From positions 124,001 to 188,000 of the forward strand of contig CAVTKZ010000004.1 of NCBI GenBank assembly GCA_963735455.1: DNA of 64,000 bases, in the 5' to 3' direction. The position numbers were made by a program, and so were the translations under genes. The notes under the pieces are model-generated. The model did not search any database. It was not told the origin of the DNA and saw only the letters and a list, made by a program, of their open reading frames with translations. This document shows, piece by piece, positions 8,961 through 16,672 of this stretch; within the stretch, counting starts at the first letter, position 1; every line of letters starts with the position of its first letter. This stretch comes from Palsa-1033 sp963735455. Lineage in GTDB: Bacteria; Chloroflexota; Limnocylindria; Limnocylindrales; CSP1-4.

Positions 8961-10054
8961 ATGAGCATCGCTTCTCGGCGTGTCATCGCGCTGGCTGCCG
9001 CCATGTTCGCCATGGCGGCCTGCGGCGGCGGAGCGCAGGCGAGCCCAAGCGGTGGCGGAGTGCAGGTGAGCCCAAGTGCCGGCGCGCCGGCCGCGACCGC
9101 CACGCTTGCTACGCCCTCGGCGGCGGCGCTCGGGTCCGCGGTCCCTGCGACGGCCCGGCCCGTCCAGCCCATCGCGTCGATCAAGGTCGGCAATCTCGCC
9201 AACGGCATGACCGCCGGCCCGACGGGTCTGTGGGTCGTCACCGATGCGGGTCTCGTCCGGATCGATCCCGCGACGAACCAGGTCGCGACGTCGTTTGCGC
9301 TAACGGCGAGCACCGACGGCTATGAGTTGGCGGTCACCAAGGACGTGCTCTGGCTGACCGTCTTCGACTCGGACCTCGTCAAGCGGCTGGACCCGGTCAG
9401 CGGCAAGACGGTCGCTACCATCGCCAGCCCGCCGGGTCCGGGCCCGATCGCCACCTACAACGGGGAGATCTGGTTCGGCGGCCACCACGCCGGGAATATC
9501 AACCGGATCGACCCCAAGACGAACAAGATCGTCGCGACGGTGCCGGTCAACCCGTCAGGAAATGGCGGCCCGGACAACATCGTGCCGATCCAAGGGAGCC
9601 TGTGGGTCGGGTTCGGCGACTACGCGAAGGTCGTTGAGATCGATCCCAAGTCCGCGAAAGTGACCGCCACCGTCGCCGTCCCCGATACCAACACGATGCC
9701 GTTCGAGGCCGCTCCAGGCCGCATTTGGGTGTCCTACGCCGGCGACATTCAAGGGATCGCCGTGCTCGATCCCAGCTTGAACGGTGCCCCACACCTGATC
9801 GACGTCGGAGGCGTTCCGGGCGGCGGAATCTTCGCTGGCGGCGCGGTCTGGGTGTCGGTCCTGCTCATTCCTCGAACCCCCCGGGCGAGCTCGTGGCCAT
9901 CGACCCGGCGACGAACGCAATCGTGGACAAGGTCACGGTTGCCGATGGTGCGCCGGACCAGGTCCTGGAGGCGTTCGGTTCCATATGGGTCGAGCTCGGC
10001 CTCCAGGGCACGATCGTTCGCCTCGCGCCGGCGGCGCTCACGGTCGCGCCCTGA
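8961..10054 (+). pseudogene. Beta-propeller (YVTN/virginiamycin-B-lyase-like) lipoprotein, one frameshift
   Basis: Starts MSIASRRVIALAAAMFAMAACGG, a lipoprotein signal with lipobox AMAAC, then an Ala/Ser/Pro-rich linker. The body has repeated propeller blades with recurring LWVV.DAGLVRIDPATN, IWFGG...NRIDPKTNKIVATV, LWVGFGDYAKVVEIDPKSAKV and VLDPSLN patterns, as in YVTN and Vgb-like propellers. Near 9867-9872 the reading must shift by one base (one base missing) to continue SNPPGELVAIDPATN through FGSIWVELGLQGTIVRLAP, ending at 10054. In the unshifted frame the protein would end in arginine-rich nonsense at 10085. The mature protein would sit on the outer face of the membrane; its ligand is unknown. 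Confidence 0.65.
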
Positions 10055-10125
10055 CCGGATCTCCACCTCGCTGACCCCTGGCTGAGCGTCGGCGAGAAAG
10101 ACTCGGCCGGTGGCGCATTCCGGCG

Positions 10126-10339
10126 TCAGCGGTATCCCCCGCTCGGCGCGGAACGTTCCGACGATCGCGTTGGCATGCCCATGACCCATGCCGTAGTCGT
10201 TCTTGAGCAGCCTGACCATCTCCATGTGGCCCAGGTCGCGGTGCGGCTCGAGCACCGCGAACCAGGCGTCGATCGGCTTGCCGTACTTCTTCTCGATCGA
10301 GGCGAAGTAGGCGACGATGCCGGGCGGTCGATCGGGCAT
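10126..10339 (-). pseudogene. DUF4287 small protein, probable homopolymer frameshift
   Basis: The start MPDRPPGIVAYFASIEKKYGK leads into IDAWFAVLEPHRDLGHMEMVRLLKNDYGMGHGHANAIVGTFRAERG, the complete DUF4287 domain (conserved W, LK.D.G.GHGHANA). Family members are about 70 residues. Here the frame as written continues past the domain into sequence antisense to the lipoprotein gene, down to 9749. Removing one base from the five-C run at 10136-10140 gives ...RAERGYR and a stop, 70 residues in all, the family's usual length. The function of DUF4287 is unknown. It is divergent from the flavoprotein gene 38 bases away. Confidence 0.65.
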
Positions 10340-10377
10340 GATCGGAGGGTAGCAGCCACGCCCAAGGAGCCAGGGCC

Positions 10378-10879
10378 ATGGACCAGAAGAACCTTGCCGA
10401 CCTCTACCACCTCGACCCAATCCCCTGGTCGCGGGCGCTCGAGGCGCTCGAGTCGGCCGAGCCGCGGATCCAGACACCGTTCCTGGCCACCACCCGGCCC
10501 GACGGTCGGCCGCACGTCGCGGCGGTCGGCGCACTGTGGGACGGCGGCAAGGTCTACTTCGTGAGCGGCAGCGGGACGCGCAAGAGCCGGAACCTCGCCG
10601 AGAATCCGAGCTGCGTCATCTCGATGTCGCTCATCGGGATCGACCTCGTGATCGAAGGCACGGCCGCCAGGGTGACGGACGACGCAGACGCTCGAGCGCC
10701 TGGCAAAGCGCTACGCCGATCAGGGTTGGCCGGCCGTCGTCAAGGATGGCGCCTTCACCTATGACTACAGCGCGCCGAGCGCCGGCCCGCCACCGTGGGA
10801 CCTCTACGCGCTCACGCCAGCGACGGTCTTCGGTGTGCTCACCGTCGAGCCGGGCGGTGCCACCCGCTGGCGCTTCTAG
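10378..10879 (+). pseudogene. Pyridoxamine-5-phosphate-oxidase-like flavoprotein, one frameshift
   Basis: The N-terminal part (FLATTRPDGRPHVAAVGALW, then KVYFVSGSGTRKSRNLAENP and a CVISMSL strand) is typical of the split-barrel PPOX family that binds FMN or F420. After ARVTDDA the frame written in the DNA gives arginine-rich nonsense and stops at 10764. Dropping one base near 10685 continues TLERLAKRYADQGWPAVV, then WDLYALTPATVFGVLT and TRWRF, stopping at 10877-10879. The corrected protein is about 166 residues, normal for the family. The cofactor cannot be decided; the window also encodes luciferase-like and deazaflavin-type enzymes, so F420 is possible. Confidence 0.7.
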
Positions 10880-10894
10880 CGCCGGACTCGACGC

Positions 10895-10917
10895 GGGGCC
10901 GGCGGAGGACCGGCCCC
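10895..10917. terminator. GC hairpin between convergent genes
   Basis: GGGGCCGG, a seven-base loop and CCGGCCCC form a perfect 8-bp stem 15 bases after the flavoprotein stop and facing the methyltransferase gene end. No long T run follows, so factor-independent termination is only likely, not certain. Confidence 0.5.
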
Positions 10918-10963
10918 TCTGGTCGCCCGCAACCTTGACGGTCTGTCAACTGGAGCCGGTCGC

Positions 10964-12292
10964 TCAGAATCGCAGGCGGTACCCCCACAGCCACTCCCCG
11001 GGGGCGAATTGCCAGTCAGCCACGGCCTCCCGTTCGAAGCCGAGCGAGGCATACAACCGGTGGGCGGCCACCATCGACGGCCGGGTGTAGATCGCGAGCC
11101 CACCCCGACCATCGGCACGTGCTCGAGCGATGACCGCCTCGACCAGCTCCCGTCCGACCCCCTGGCCTTGAGCGTCGGGCGCTACGGCCAGCACGCGCAT
11201 GCTGGCCACGTCATTCCTAACCCGACCGGCCTCGGGCGTCTCAGCATCACACTCATAGGTGGCCGTGCCGAGGACTACGCCGCCTTCGTCGAGGGCGACG
11301 AGGACCGTCGCCCTGGCGGCCCGAGCGGCGGTGTCGCGGATCTCAGCGAGGTACTCCTCGGGCTCGCCGCCGAGCGCGCGGTAGGCGGCCACGGCGAGTG
11401 TGCCGATCGCCTCGAACTCGGCCGGCCGAGCCTCGCGGATCGTCAGTTGTCCTGGGCCGGCCGCTGGCGAGGCAGCTTCCGGCAGCGCGCCGACCCGACT
11501 GGCGGCAGGTCTCGCCGGCAGGGGCTTGATCGCATGGCCGATGTAGAGGATCGACGTGTCAGGGGAGAGGACCATCCGGCTGCGACGACCGAACTCCTCG
11601 GGAGTCAGGTGACCTCGGTGGACTCCGCGCATGAGGCGCACGAGCTGGACAGGATTGGCGCGTGGCTTCATGCCCGTCAGGCCTTGGCTGGTCAGGCCGG
11701 ATCGTGCGAGGGCGGTGATCATCTCGCTCGGCCGGATGAAGTGGTCGGCGGCGTGGAGGTCGCGTGGCATCCAGCGGGTGGCTGGAAACTGTTGTGCGAG
11801 GCGGATCATTACGAGGTCACTGAGACGTGTGCGGTTGATCGTGTCGTAGACCAGGATCCCGCCGGGTCGGAGGACCCGGGCGATCTCGGCCAGGACCAAC
11901 CCGACGTCGGCGACGTGCTCGAGGACGTCGACGCAGGTCACGAGATCGAAGCTCGCGGCCGGGTACGGGAGCGCTTCGCCCTGCCCGACCCGATAGGCGA
12001 TGGTCAAGCCGCTTGTCGCGGCGTGGCGCTGGGCGGTCGCGATCGAGCCCGGTGCGGGGTCGACGCCGCTGACGATGCAGCCGAGCCGGGCCAGCTCTTC
12101 TGCCAGCAAGCCGCCCCCGCAACCGACGTCGAGCACGCGCAGCCCCGCGAGGTTGAGCCCAAATTCCGCCGACACACCCTGGAGATACTCGAGCCGGGCC
12201 GGGTTGAGCGAGGTGCGGATCGACGCCAGGGGTTGCTCCGGCCGCCACCAGATGTCGGCCGTCGCCTCGTAGACCGTGTTGTCGACTGCCAT
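10964..12292 (-). CDS. UbiG-like SAM methyltransferase fused to GNAT acetyltransferase
   Basis: A 442-residue two-domain protein. Residues 1 to about 255 form a class I methyltransferase of the UbiG type: VLDVGCGGG (53-61) for S-adenosylmethionine, acidic VDPAPGS, and CVDVLEHV as motif II, followed by RVLRPGGILVYDTINRT and WMPRDLHAADHFIRPSE, typical of 3-demethylubiquinone-type O-methyltransferases. After an Ala/Pro linker, residues 285-442 form a GNAT domain with VLAVAPDAQGQGVGRELV for acetyl-CoA binding and RLYASLGFERE. Methyltransferases of this family normally end near residue 250, so the fusion is unusual. It is divergent from a MarR gene with a palindrome between them. Substrates are unknown. 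Confidence 0.85.
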   Translation of the reverse strand: MAVDNTVYEATADIWWRPEQPLASIRTSLNPARLEYLQGVSAEFGLNLAGLRVLDVGCGGGLLAEELARLGCIVSGVDPAPGSIATAQRHAATSGLTIAYRVGQGEALPYPAASFDLVTCVDVLEHVADVGLVLAEIARVLRPGGILVYDTINRTRLSDLVMIRLAQQFPATRWMPRDLHAADHFIRPSEMITALARSGLTSQGLTGMKPRANPVQLVRLMRGVHRGHLTPEEFGRRSRMVLSPDTSILYIGHAIKPLPARPAASRVGALPEAASPAAGPGQLTIREARPAEFEAIGTLAVAAYRALGGEPEEYLAEIRDTAARAARATVLVALDEGGVVLGTATYECDAETPEAGRVRNDVASMRVLAVAPDAQGQGVGRELVEAVIARARADGRGGLAIYTRPSMVAAHRLYASLGFEREAVADWQFAPGEWLWGYRLRF

Positions 12293-12306
12293 AGCTCGAG
12301 CCTCCG

Positions 12307-12334
12307 TGATAGTGTAGGGACTGTACTACTATCA
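12307..12334. promoter_or_regulatory. Inverted repeat, candidate MarR operator
   Basis: TGATAGT and ACTATCA form perfect 7-base arms separated by 14 bases (GTAGGGACTGTACT). The site lies in the 58-bp divergent gap between the methyltransferase-GNAT gene and marR, where MarR proteins usually bind to control themselves and their neighbour. It is AT-rich against a GC-rich background and probably overlaps promoter elements. Confidence 0.5.
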
Positions 12335-12350
12335 GTGAAGGGCCTTCACC

Positions 12351-12827
12351 ATGTCAAGCCCCGATTCGGGCTACGATCGTCCCCGACCGTTCCTCGTCGA
12401 CCGCATGCGGGCGATCGACCGCGCTGTCACCCGCCGGGTCGGCATGGCCCTGCCGGTGGAGGTCGCACAGCGGGTCTCGGCTCCCCACATGCGGCTCATG
12501 GCCGAGGTGCCACCGGCCGGCATTCGCCCGTCACAGCTCGCGGAGCGCCTCGGTGTCAGCCGCTCCGCGGTCTCGCAGCTCGTCGGGTATCTCGAGCGCG
12601 CGGGCTTGCTCGAACGCAGTGTCGACGTATCCGATCGGCGGGCCGAGGTGGTCCGTCAGACCGACCGGGCCGGGGCGGCCCAGCGCGCAGCACGTCGGAC
12701 CATCGTGGAGATCGAGCACGCCTGGCAGGAGCGTCTAGGCGCCGACAGGTTCGCCGTCCTGCGGGATGCGCTCGACGAGCTCGAGCGTTGGTCAGCCGAA
12801 CGAAGAAGCGGTTCGGCGAGCGAATAA
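12351..12827 (+). CDS. MarR-family transcriptional regulator
   Basis: 158 residues with the winged-helix core of MarR: PPAGIRPSQLAERLGVSRSAVSQLVGYLERAGLLER as the helix-turn-helix, and SDRRAEVVRQTDRAG as the wing with the conserved DRR. N- and C-terminal helices (LVDRMRAIDRAVTRRVG; DALDELERWSAERR) would form the dimer interface. It is divergent from the methyltransferase-GNAT fusion across a palindromic site, so it most likely represses both that gene and itself in response to a small ligand. Ligand unknown. Confidence 0.85.
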   Translation: MSSPDSGYDRPRPFLVDRMRAIDRAVTRRVGMALPVEVAQRVSAPHMRLMAEVPPAGIRPSQLAERLGVSRSAVSQLVGYLERAGLLERSVDVSDRRAEVVRQTDRAGAAQRAARRTIVEIEHAWQERLGADRFAVLRDALDELERWSAERRSGSASE

Positions 12828-12831
12828 GGAG

Positions 12832-12850
12832 CCGATGCCTGAAGCATCGG
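12832..12850. terminator. Hairpin between convergent genes
   Basis: CCGATGC, loop CTGAA, GCATCGG: a perfect 7-bp stem five bases after the marR stop and six bases from the end of the convergent gene. Its place suggests a shared bidirectional terminator, though no T run is present. Confidence 0.5.
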
Positions 12851-12855
12851 CGGGC

Positions 12856-13443
12856 TTAACTCGATGCCTCGTCCGGCGAGTCGTCCCGCTCGTCGTCCTC
12901 CGACGCGTCGAAGTTCCGACGGCTCACTCGCGGCAGAGCGTCATGGGCATCGAACATCAGCCGCTCGGCGTCCTCGTCGACCGCGTGGAGCGAAGCGGCC
13001 AGGGGCCGGTTGATGATCAGGGTGAGCCGCTCGTCGGTGACCAGATCCGTTCCCCGACGGTACGAAATCTGGGCCTTCGTCAGCGGGACCCAGGGCGGGC
13101 GGCGAACGACCATCACGAGTGGATTCGAGGCCGGTGCTCCGTGGATCTCGCCGATCACCTCGTACGGCCCGAGCTCCGCGACCACCTCGATCGTGCGGGT
13201 TCTGATCCGGCGCGTCGGATCGCCCCGGATGCCGGTGGCAACAACCGCATACAGCTCGTTCATGGGAACGTCCAGGACCGCGTGCTCGACAACCCGATCA
13301 TCGACGAGGCTTTCGATCCGCACCTGGCTGATCTGGAGCTGGGCCGAGGCATTGAGCAGGTCGCTGAGCCGACCGTCGCCGGGCTCCAGGCGACCGAACA
13401 GCCGGCAGTCGACGGCATACGCCCTGAACTCGATCACCTGCAC
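12856..13443 (-). CDS. Hypothetical protein, acidic C-terminus
   Basis: 195 residues from a GTG start (MQVIEFRAYAVDCRLFG). The first half looks like a beta-rich sensor or RNA/ligand-binding fold (VIEFRAYAVDCRLFGRLEP, VRIESLVDDRVVEHAVLDVPMNELYAVVATG). The middle has a basic segment GDPTRRIRTRTIEVVAELGPYEVIGEIHG, and the end is strongly acidic (FDASEDDERDDSPDEASS). There is no signal peptide or membrane segment, so it should be cytoplasmic. No family was recognised. It shares strand with the ApbE operon but lies downstream of it after a 60-base gap and could be its last gene. Confidence 0.6.
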   Translation of the reverse strand: MQVIEFRAYAVDCRLFGRLEPGDGRLSDLLNASAQLQISQVRIESLVDDRVVEHAVLDVPMNELYAVVATGIRGDPTRRIRTRTIEVVAELGPYEVIGEIHGAPASNPLVMVVRRPPWVPLTKAQISYRRGTDLVTDERLTLIINRPLAASLHAVDEDAERLMFDAHDALPRVSRRNFDASEDDERDDSPDEASS

Positions 13444-13503
13444 ATCCTAGCCCCGCCAGCCAGCGCGCCGACCACGCCTGGCAACGGCCCGGAAGATGGG
13501 TCC

Positions 13504-14448
13504 CTACTCGACCAGCCAGGCCGTCCGCTGGCGCGCGGCAGGCGTCATCCGGAGCGTGCCATCGGCTTCAATCCACCACGCCGCCAGGCCGCGGGCCCGG
13601 GCCTCGCCGCCGATCCGGGCGGGTCCGGCCAGGAAGAGCGACTTCGTCCAGACCTCAGCCCAGGCGGGATCCGATCCGGCGACGGTCACTGCGCAGAGGC
13701 CATGACCACCGGGTTGCCCGGTGGCTGGGTCGAGCAGGTGGTGGACCGGCTCGCCCGCCGGACCGGTCCAGCGCTGGCGCGCTGTCGAAGAAGTGCAGAT
13801 CGCGCCGTCGCTCAGGGTCACGATCGCGCGCGGCTCTCGGCTACCCGCCGGGTCTTCGATCCCGATCTGCCAAGGCTCGCCGTCGGGAGCGCGTCCGACA
13901 GCGACGATGTCGCCCCCGGCCTCGAGGAGCGCGCCCTTGCCACCCGATCCCGCCCGGATCCGGCTTGCTGCCCAGCGCAAGGCGAGGCCCTTGCCTAGCC
14001 CACCGGAATCAACCGGTGCCGAGATCCGGACCCGGCGCGTTCGAACGTCGCGCTCGAGCCAGGGATCTCGGATCGCCTGACGCGCCGATGGCGATCGGCG
14101 GTCGACGCGGAGCGCGAAAGGCGACGCCAGGCCGGGCTGGCCGAGCCGGACGAGATCGGCAAGGACCCGTGGGTCGAACCGGCCCGCGGTCTTGCGCCGC
14201 GCTCGCTCGGCCATCGTGAGGAATTGTTCGAGGCGCGCTGACGCCGGCAACCAGCGGCCGCTGCCCGCCGTGGCATTGAGCTGGCTGAGGGCACTATCTG
14301 CCCGGTAGCACGACAGCTCGGCCTCGACCGATGCGAACTCCGAGCAAACCTGCTCCCACAGGTGCTCGGGCGCCGAGGCCCCGGCCGCGACCTGGAGCCG
14401 GAGCGGCGATCCCATCGAACGCGCCGAGAACGACGCGACCGTCATCAC
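13504..14448 (-). CDS. apbE: FAD:protein FMN transferase (ApbE family)
   Basis: A 314-residue ApbE-type flavin transferase, which moves FMN from FAD onto a Thr/Ser of a target protein. Seen motifs: DSGGLGKGLALRWA (147-160, the family's D.GGI.KG), LLEAGGDIVAVG (about 174-185) and HHLLDPATGQ (about 236-245). The metal-site region reads AEVWTKSLFLAG where D.L.TA is usual, a mild divergence. Unlike many ApbE proteins it has no lipoprotein signal, so it appears cytoplasmic. It is the last gene of an overlapping run: the GTG start overlaps the stop of the upstream small coiled-coil protein, and an ATG three bases later is equally possible. Its likely targets are the two upstream small proteins, both ending in a TTGAS motif. 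Confidence 0.85.
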   Translation of the reverse strand: MMTVASFSARSMGSPLRLQVAAGASAPEHLWEQVCSEFASVEAELSCYRADSALSQLNATAGSGRWLPASARLEQFLTMAERARRKTAGRFDPRVLADLVRLGQPGLASPFALRVDRRSPSARQAIRDPWLERDVRTRRVRISAPVDSGGLGKGLALRWAASRIRAGSGGKGALLEAGGDIVAVGRAPDGEPWQIGIEDPAGSREPRAIVTLSDGAICTSSTARQRWTGPAGEPVHHLLDPATGQPGGHGLCAVTVAGSDPAWAEVWTKSLFLAGPARIGGEARARGLAAWWIEADGTLRMTPAARQRTAWLVE

Positions 14449-14879
14449 GGCTTGGCGCCCGACGCCCCCGTCGTGGCATGGACGGCCGGGACGGCGACCG
14501 AGCCGCCACTGATCACCGGGACCGCGGGCAGGGCACGCAAGGCGCCGGCCGACTTGGTCAGGCCGGCGAGGCGCTGTTCGAGGCTGCTCAACGTCGTGCC
14601 TGCCTTCGAGTAGATCGCGCTGCCCGCCTGCAGGTTCGCCGTCGCCTGGACGATCTCCTGCGCAACCCGGGCGTCGTGCGCCTGGAGCGCATCGAGGGCG
14701 TCCTGGGCCGGCACCTGGGCAGCGGCCGCCTGGCGGTCGCTGGCCGCCTGGAGAGCCGTGACCGCGGCCAGGTTCGCGGCGTAGAGCGACGCGCTCAGGC
14801 CGACGAGCCAGACGAGATGGAGTGGCCGGCGCTGCTCAGTCGCCACTGCCGTCATCGCCTCCCGAGCCACCCGACGCAC
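14445..14879 (-). CDS. Small membrane-anchored Ala-rich coiled-coil protein with C-terminal TTGAS motif
   Basis: 144 residues, or 136 if the second ATG (MTAVATEQRRPLH) is used. One membrane segment (LVWLVGLSASLYAANLAAV) is followed by a heptad-like helix rich in Ala, Gln and Asp (ALQAASDRQAAAAQ; LDALQAHDARVAQEIV; LSSLEQRLAGLTKSAG) and a Val/Pro-rich end AVPAVHATTGASGAKP. The HATTGAS stretch matches the form of ApbE flavinylation sites (D..[ST]GA[TS]) except for His in place of Asp, and the same seven residues end the upstream neighbour. It overlaps both neighbours, so co-translation is likely. A role as a covalent flavin carrier outside the membrane is inference from the motif and from ApbE being next door. 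Confidence 0.65.
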   Translation of the reverse strand: MRRVAREAMTAVATEQRRPLHLVWLVGLSASLYAANLAAVTALQAASDRQAAAAQVPAQDALDALQAHDARVAQEIVQATANLQAGSAIYSKAGTTLSSLEQRLAGLTKSAGALRALPAVPVISGGSVAVPAVHATTGASGAKP

Positions 14880-15279
14880 CGGTTGTCGCGTGCGCGGTGG
14901 GGGCGGCTGCCGGCTTGCGCGCCGCCGCGGCGGCTGCGGCCGCCTTCAATGCCGCCAACGTGCGTTGCTCGAGCGCCAGCTGAGCTCGCAGGGTCGCGGC
15001 TTCCTGGACGTCGCTCGCGACACGCGAGCTCGCGGCAGTGAGGGCCGAATCGAATTGGCCGGCCTGGGCGAGGAGGGCATTGACCTGGGCCTGGAGCGCC
15101 GCCGAACGTGCCTCCTCGGCGGCGAGCTGGTCCGCGAGTTGGGCCGCCGTGAGCGGCGTCGCGGTGCTCGGGACGCTGGCCTGGACCCAGGCGGCGGCGG
15201 TCTGGACCGCGGCTCCGCCCATCACCAGGCTGGCCCCCGTGGCAGTAACGATCAGGCCGCGTCGAACCCGAAGGTTCAT
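14836..15279 (-). CDS. Small Ala-rich coiled-coil protein with C-terminal TTGAS motif
   Basis: 147 residues starting MNLRVRRGLIVTATGAS at an ATGA overlap with the ferric-reductase-like gene. A hydrophobic N-terminal segment (about 9-32) could be a signal or anchor. A long helix with coiled-coil character follows (AAQLADQLAAEEARSAALQA; VASDVQEAATLRAQLALEQRT), then an Ala run and the end APTAHATTGASGGSGGDDGSGD. HATTGAS repeats exactly in the next gene. The glycine/aspartate tail after it would leave the motif exposed. No FMN-bind domain (PF04205) is visible, which would make this a minimal flavinylation substrate if it is modified. It overlaps the next gene by 20-44 bases depending on the start. 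Confidence 0.65.
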   Translation of the reverse strand: MNLRVRRGLIVTATGASLVMGGAAVQTAAAWVQASVPSTATPLTAAQLADQLAAEEARSAALQAQVNALLAQAGQFDSALTAASSRVASDVQEAATLRAQLALEQRTLAALKAAAAAAAARKPAAAPTAHATTGASGGSGGDDGSGD

Positions 15280-15962
15280 TGGTCCGTGCCTCCCATCGTC
15301 GGTCGAACCGGGATGACCGGTCGAGCGAGTACGGGCCGTGCTCGGCGCACCACCCAGTAGCGGTAGGCGGCCGCGGCCAGGACCGCTCCACCCAGGGCGA
15401 CATAGGCAGGAAGGAATGACCCGCTGTCCGACCCGGCGAGGACCCCATGCAGCCAGGCGGCGACCCACACGAGGATCGAGAGTCGATGGATCTTGAGCCA
15501 CCAGCCAGCCGGCAAGCGCTTGGGGTAGCGGGCGGTGAGCCCGGTCACGACCAGGGCGTAGAGGGCGATGACTCCGACGGCCACCGGGACCGTGCGGTAG
15601 CTCGAGAGGCCCGGGACCAGGGCCCCGCCAAGTCCGACCCCCGCGTACGGGTCGAGGACCAGGAACACGACGTGGATCGCGAGGAACGCGACGATGAACA
15701 CGAACAGGCTCTCGTGCCACGGGAACAGCCGCTTCGAGAGCTTCCAACTCGACTGGTTCGTGGGGTGGCTCAGAACGAGGCCGAGGACGACCTGGGCCGT
15801 GAGGAGGACGAGCGCCGTCAGCCCGGTGGCTCGGGCTGCCAACCAGATCCGCAGCTGCGCTTCCCGGGCCGACTCGGCGGGAGCGACCTGGCCGGTCGCG
15901 TACAGGATCACGATGATCGTCACCGCCGCGAGCACGACGAAGGCTTGGCTCGTGAGACGCAA
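15276..15962 (-). CDS. Ferric-reductase-like transmembrane protein, probable di-heme cytochrome b
   Basis: 228 residues from a TTG start with a strong ribosome site (GGAGGA). Six hydrophobic segments form a ferric-reductase-like membrane domain. Two pairs of histidines, H83/H97 (WHES...AIHVV) and H159/H172 (KIHR...WLHGV), lie 13-14 residues apart in successive helices, the spacing expected for two stacked b hemes in FRE/MsrQ-type proteins. No FAD or NADPH domain is attached, so electrons must come from quinol or a separate protein. It heads an overlapping operon with two small TTGAS proteins and ApbE, so it probably passes electrons across the membrane to flavinylated carriers; this is inference. 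Confidence 0.8.
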   Translation of the reverse strand: MRLTSQAFVVLAAVTIIVILYATGQVAPAESAREAQLRIWLAARATGLTALVLLTAQVVLGLVLSHPTNQSSWKLSKRLFPWHESLFVFIVAFLAIHVVFLVLDPYAGVGLGGALVPGLSSYRTVPVAVGVIALYALVVTGLTARYPKRLPAGWWLKIHRLSILVWVAAWLHGVLAGSDSGSFLPAYVALGGAVLAAAAYRYWVVRRARPVLARPVIPVRPTMGGTDQ

Positions 15963-15996
15963 AGCCGATTCCTCCAGGACGACTGCCGTTACGCTC

Positions 15997-16015
15997 CTAG
16001 AGGCAGTGGCTCTAG
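15997..16015. promoter_or_regulatory. Inverted repeat upstream of the ferric-reductase operon
   Basis: CTAGAG, seven bases, CTCTAG, in the 65-base gap between the anti-sigma gene and the ferric-reductase-like gene. It could be a regulator site or an RNA stem. It lacks a T run in either direction, so it is not a classic terminator. Confidence 0.35.
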
Positions 16016-16027
16016 AAAAGGTTTCAG

Positions 16028-16672
16028 TCAGTCATCGGAGGGCTCCGGTGATCCAGCCGATCTCGGGCTGCCGCCGGGTCCGGGTCGCTGGGTGGGCGGC
16101 GGCGAGCCGAAGTGACCACCATCGTCCTCGCTACCGTCGTCGTTGCTGGCGCCCGGTTCCGGTGTCTCGTTGGGCTCCGGCGTCTCGCTCGGCTCGACTC
16201 GTTCGGTCGCCTCGGGACTCTTGCCAGGCTCAGGCCGTACGCTCGGTCGCGGACTCGGATGGCGATCCGGTCCGAGCGATGGAAGCGCGGTGGCCGCTGG
16301 TGGTGGCGCGAACAGGTTCAGCGCGCCGGCCGCGGCGAGGGTGACGGCGCCCCCGAGCGAGCCCAGGATGACGAGCGCCATCAGGACGACCAGGAAGGCG
16401 CGGGCTCGCGCCGGCGGCGGCTGGCTCGGATTGCGGGCCGTCCCCCATGTGCTCCAGAGGAGACCGAGCAGACCGACTGTCCGCCGACGCGGCGCGGGCT
16501 GGCGCGCGACGGCGGCCATGACCCGACTGCCGAAGTCCGGGCTGGGGCGGACCCCGTCGGCGTTCGAAACGCGTTCGATGAAGCGAGCTGTCGCGAGCGC
16601 CGCGGCCAGGTCGCCCTCGTCGGGCGGCGCGTCGCGATCGAAGAGCTCGTCGGCCCGCAGTGGCTGGGTCAT
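16028..16672 (-). CDS. Anti-sigma factor-like single-pass membrane protein
   Basis: 214 residues. The cytoplasmic N-terminal 85 residues contain FIERVSNADGVRPSPDFGSRVMAAV, a common motif of anti-sigma factors next to ECF sigma genes. One membrane segment (AFLVVLMALVILGSLGGAV, about 91-115) follows, then a Pro/Glu/Ser-rich extracytoplasmic tail with short repeats (ETPEPNETPEPG) and acidic clusters. No zinc-binding HxxxCxxC is visible. It starts inside the stop of the sigma gene (ATGA), the usual arrangement for a sigma/anti-sigma pair. It most likely holds the sigma factor at the membrane until an external signal releases it. The ferric-reductase/ApbE operon begins 65 bases downstream on the same strand. 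Confidence 0.75.
   Translation of the reverse strand: MTQPLRADELFDRDAPPDEGDLAAALATARFIERVSNADGVRPSPDFGSRVMAAVARQPAPRRRTVGLLGLLWSTWGTARNPSQPPPARARAFLVVLMALVILGSLGGAVTLAAAGALNLFAPPPAATALPSLGPDRHPSPRPSVRPEPGKSPEATERVEPSETPEPNETPEPGASNDDGSEDDGGHFGSPPPTQRPGPGGSPRSAGSPEPSDD

Noticed and set aside
10935..10949. Inverted repeat TTGAC-N5-GTCAA
   Set aside because: It lies between convergent gene ends where no promoter is needed; a 5-base arm is not convincing alone.
11009..12859. Very long plus-strand frame opposite the methyltransferase-GNAT gene
   Set aside because: It is the antisense of a well-supported two-domain protein, has no recognisable motif and no ribosome site, and is explained by high GC content.
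13504..14448. ApbE acting in thiamine or Nqr/Rnf maturation
   Set aside because: No Nqr/Rnf subunit or thiamine gene lies in the window, and the gene overlaps the small TTGAS proteins, which are closer candidates.
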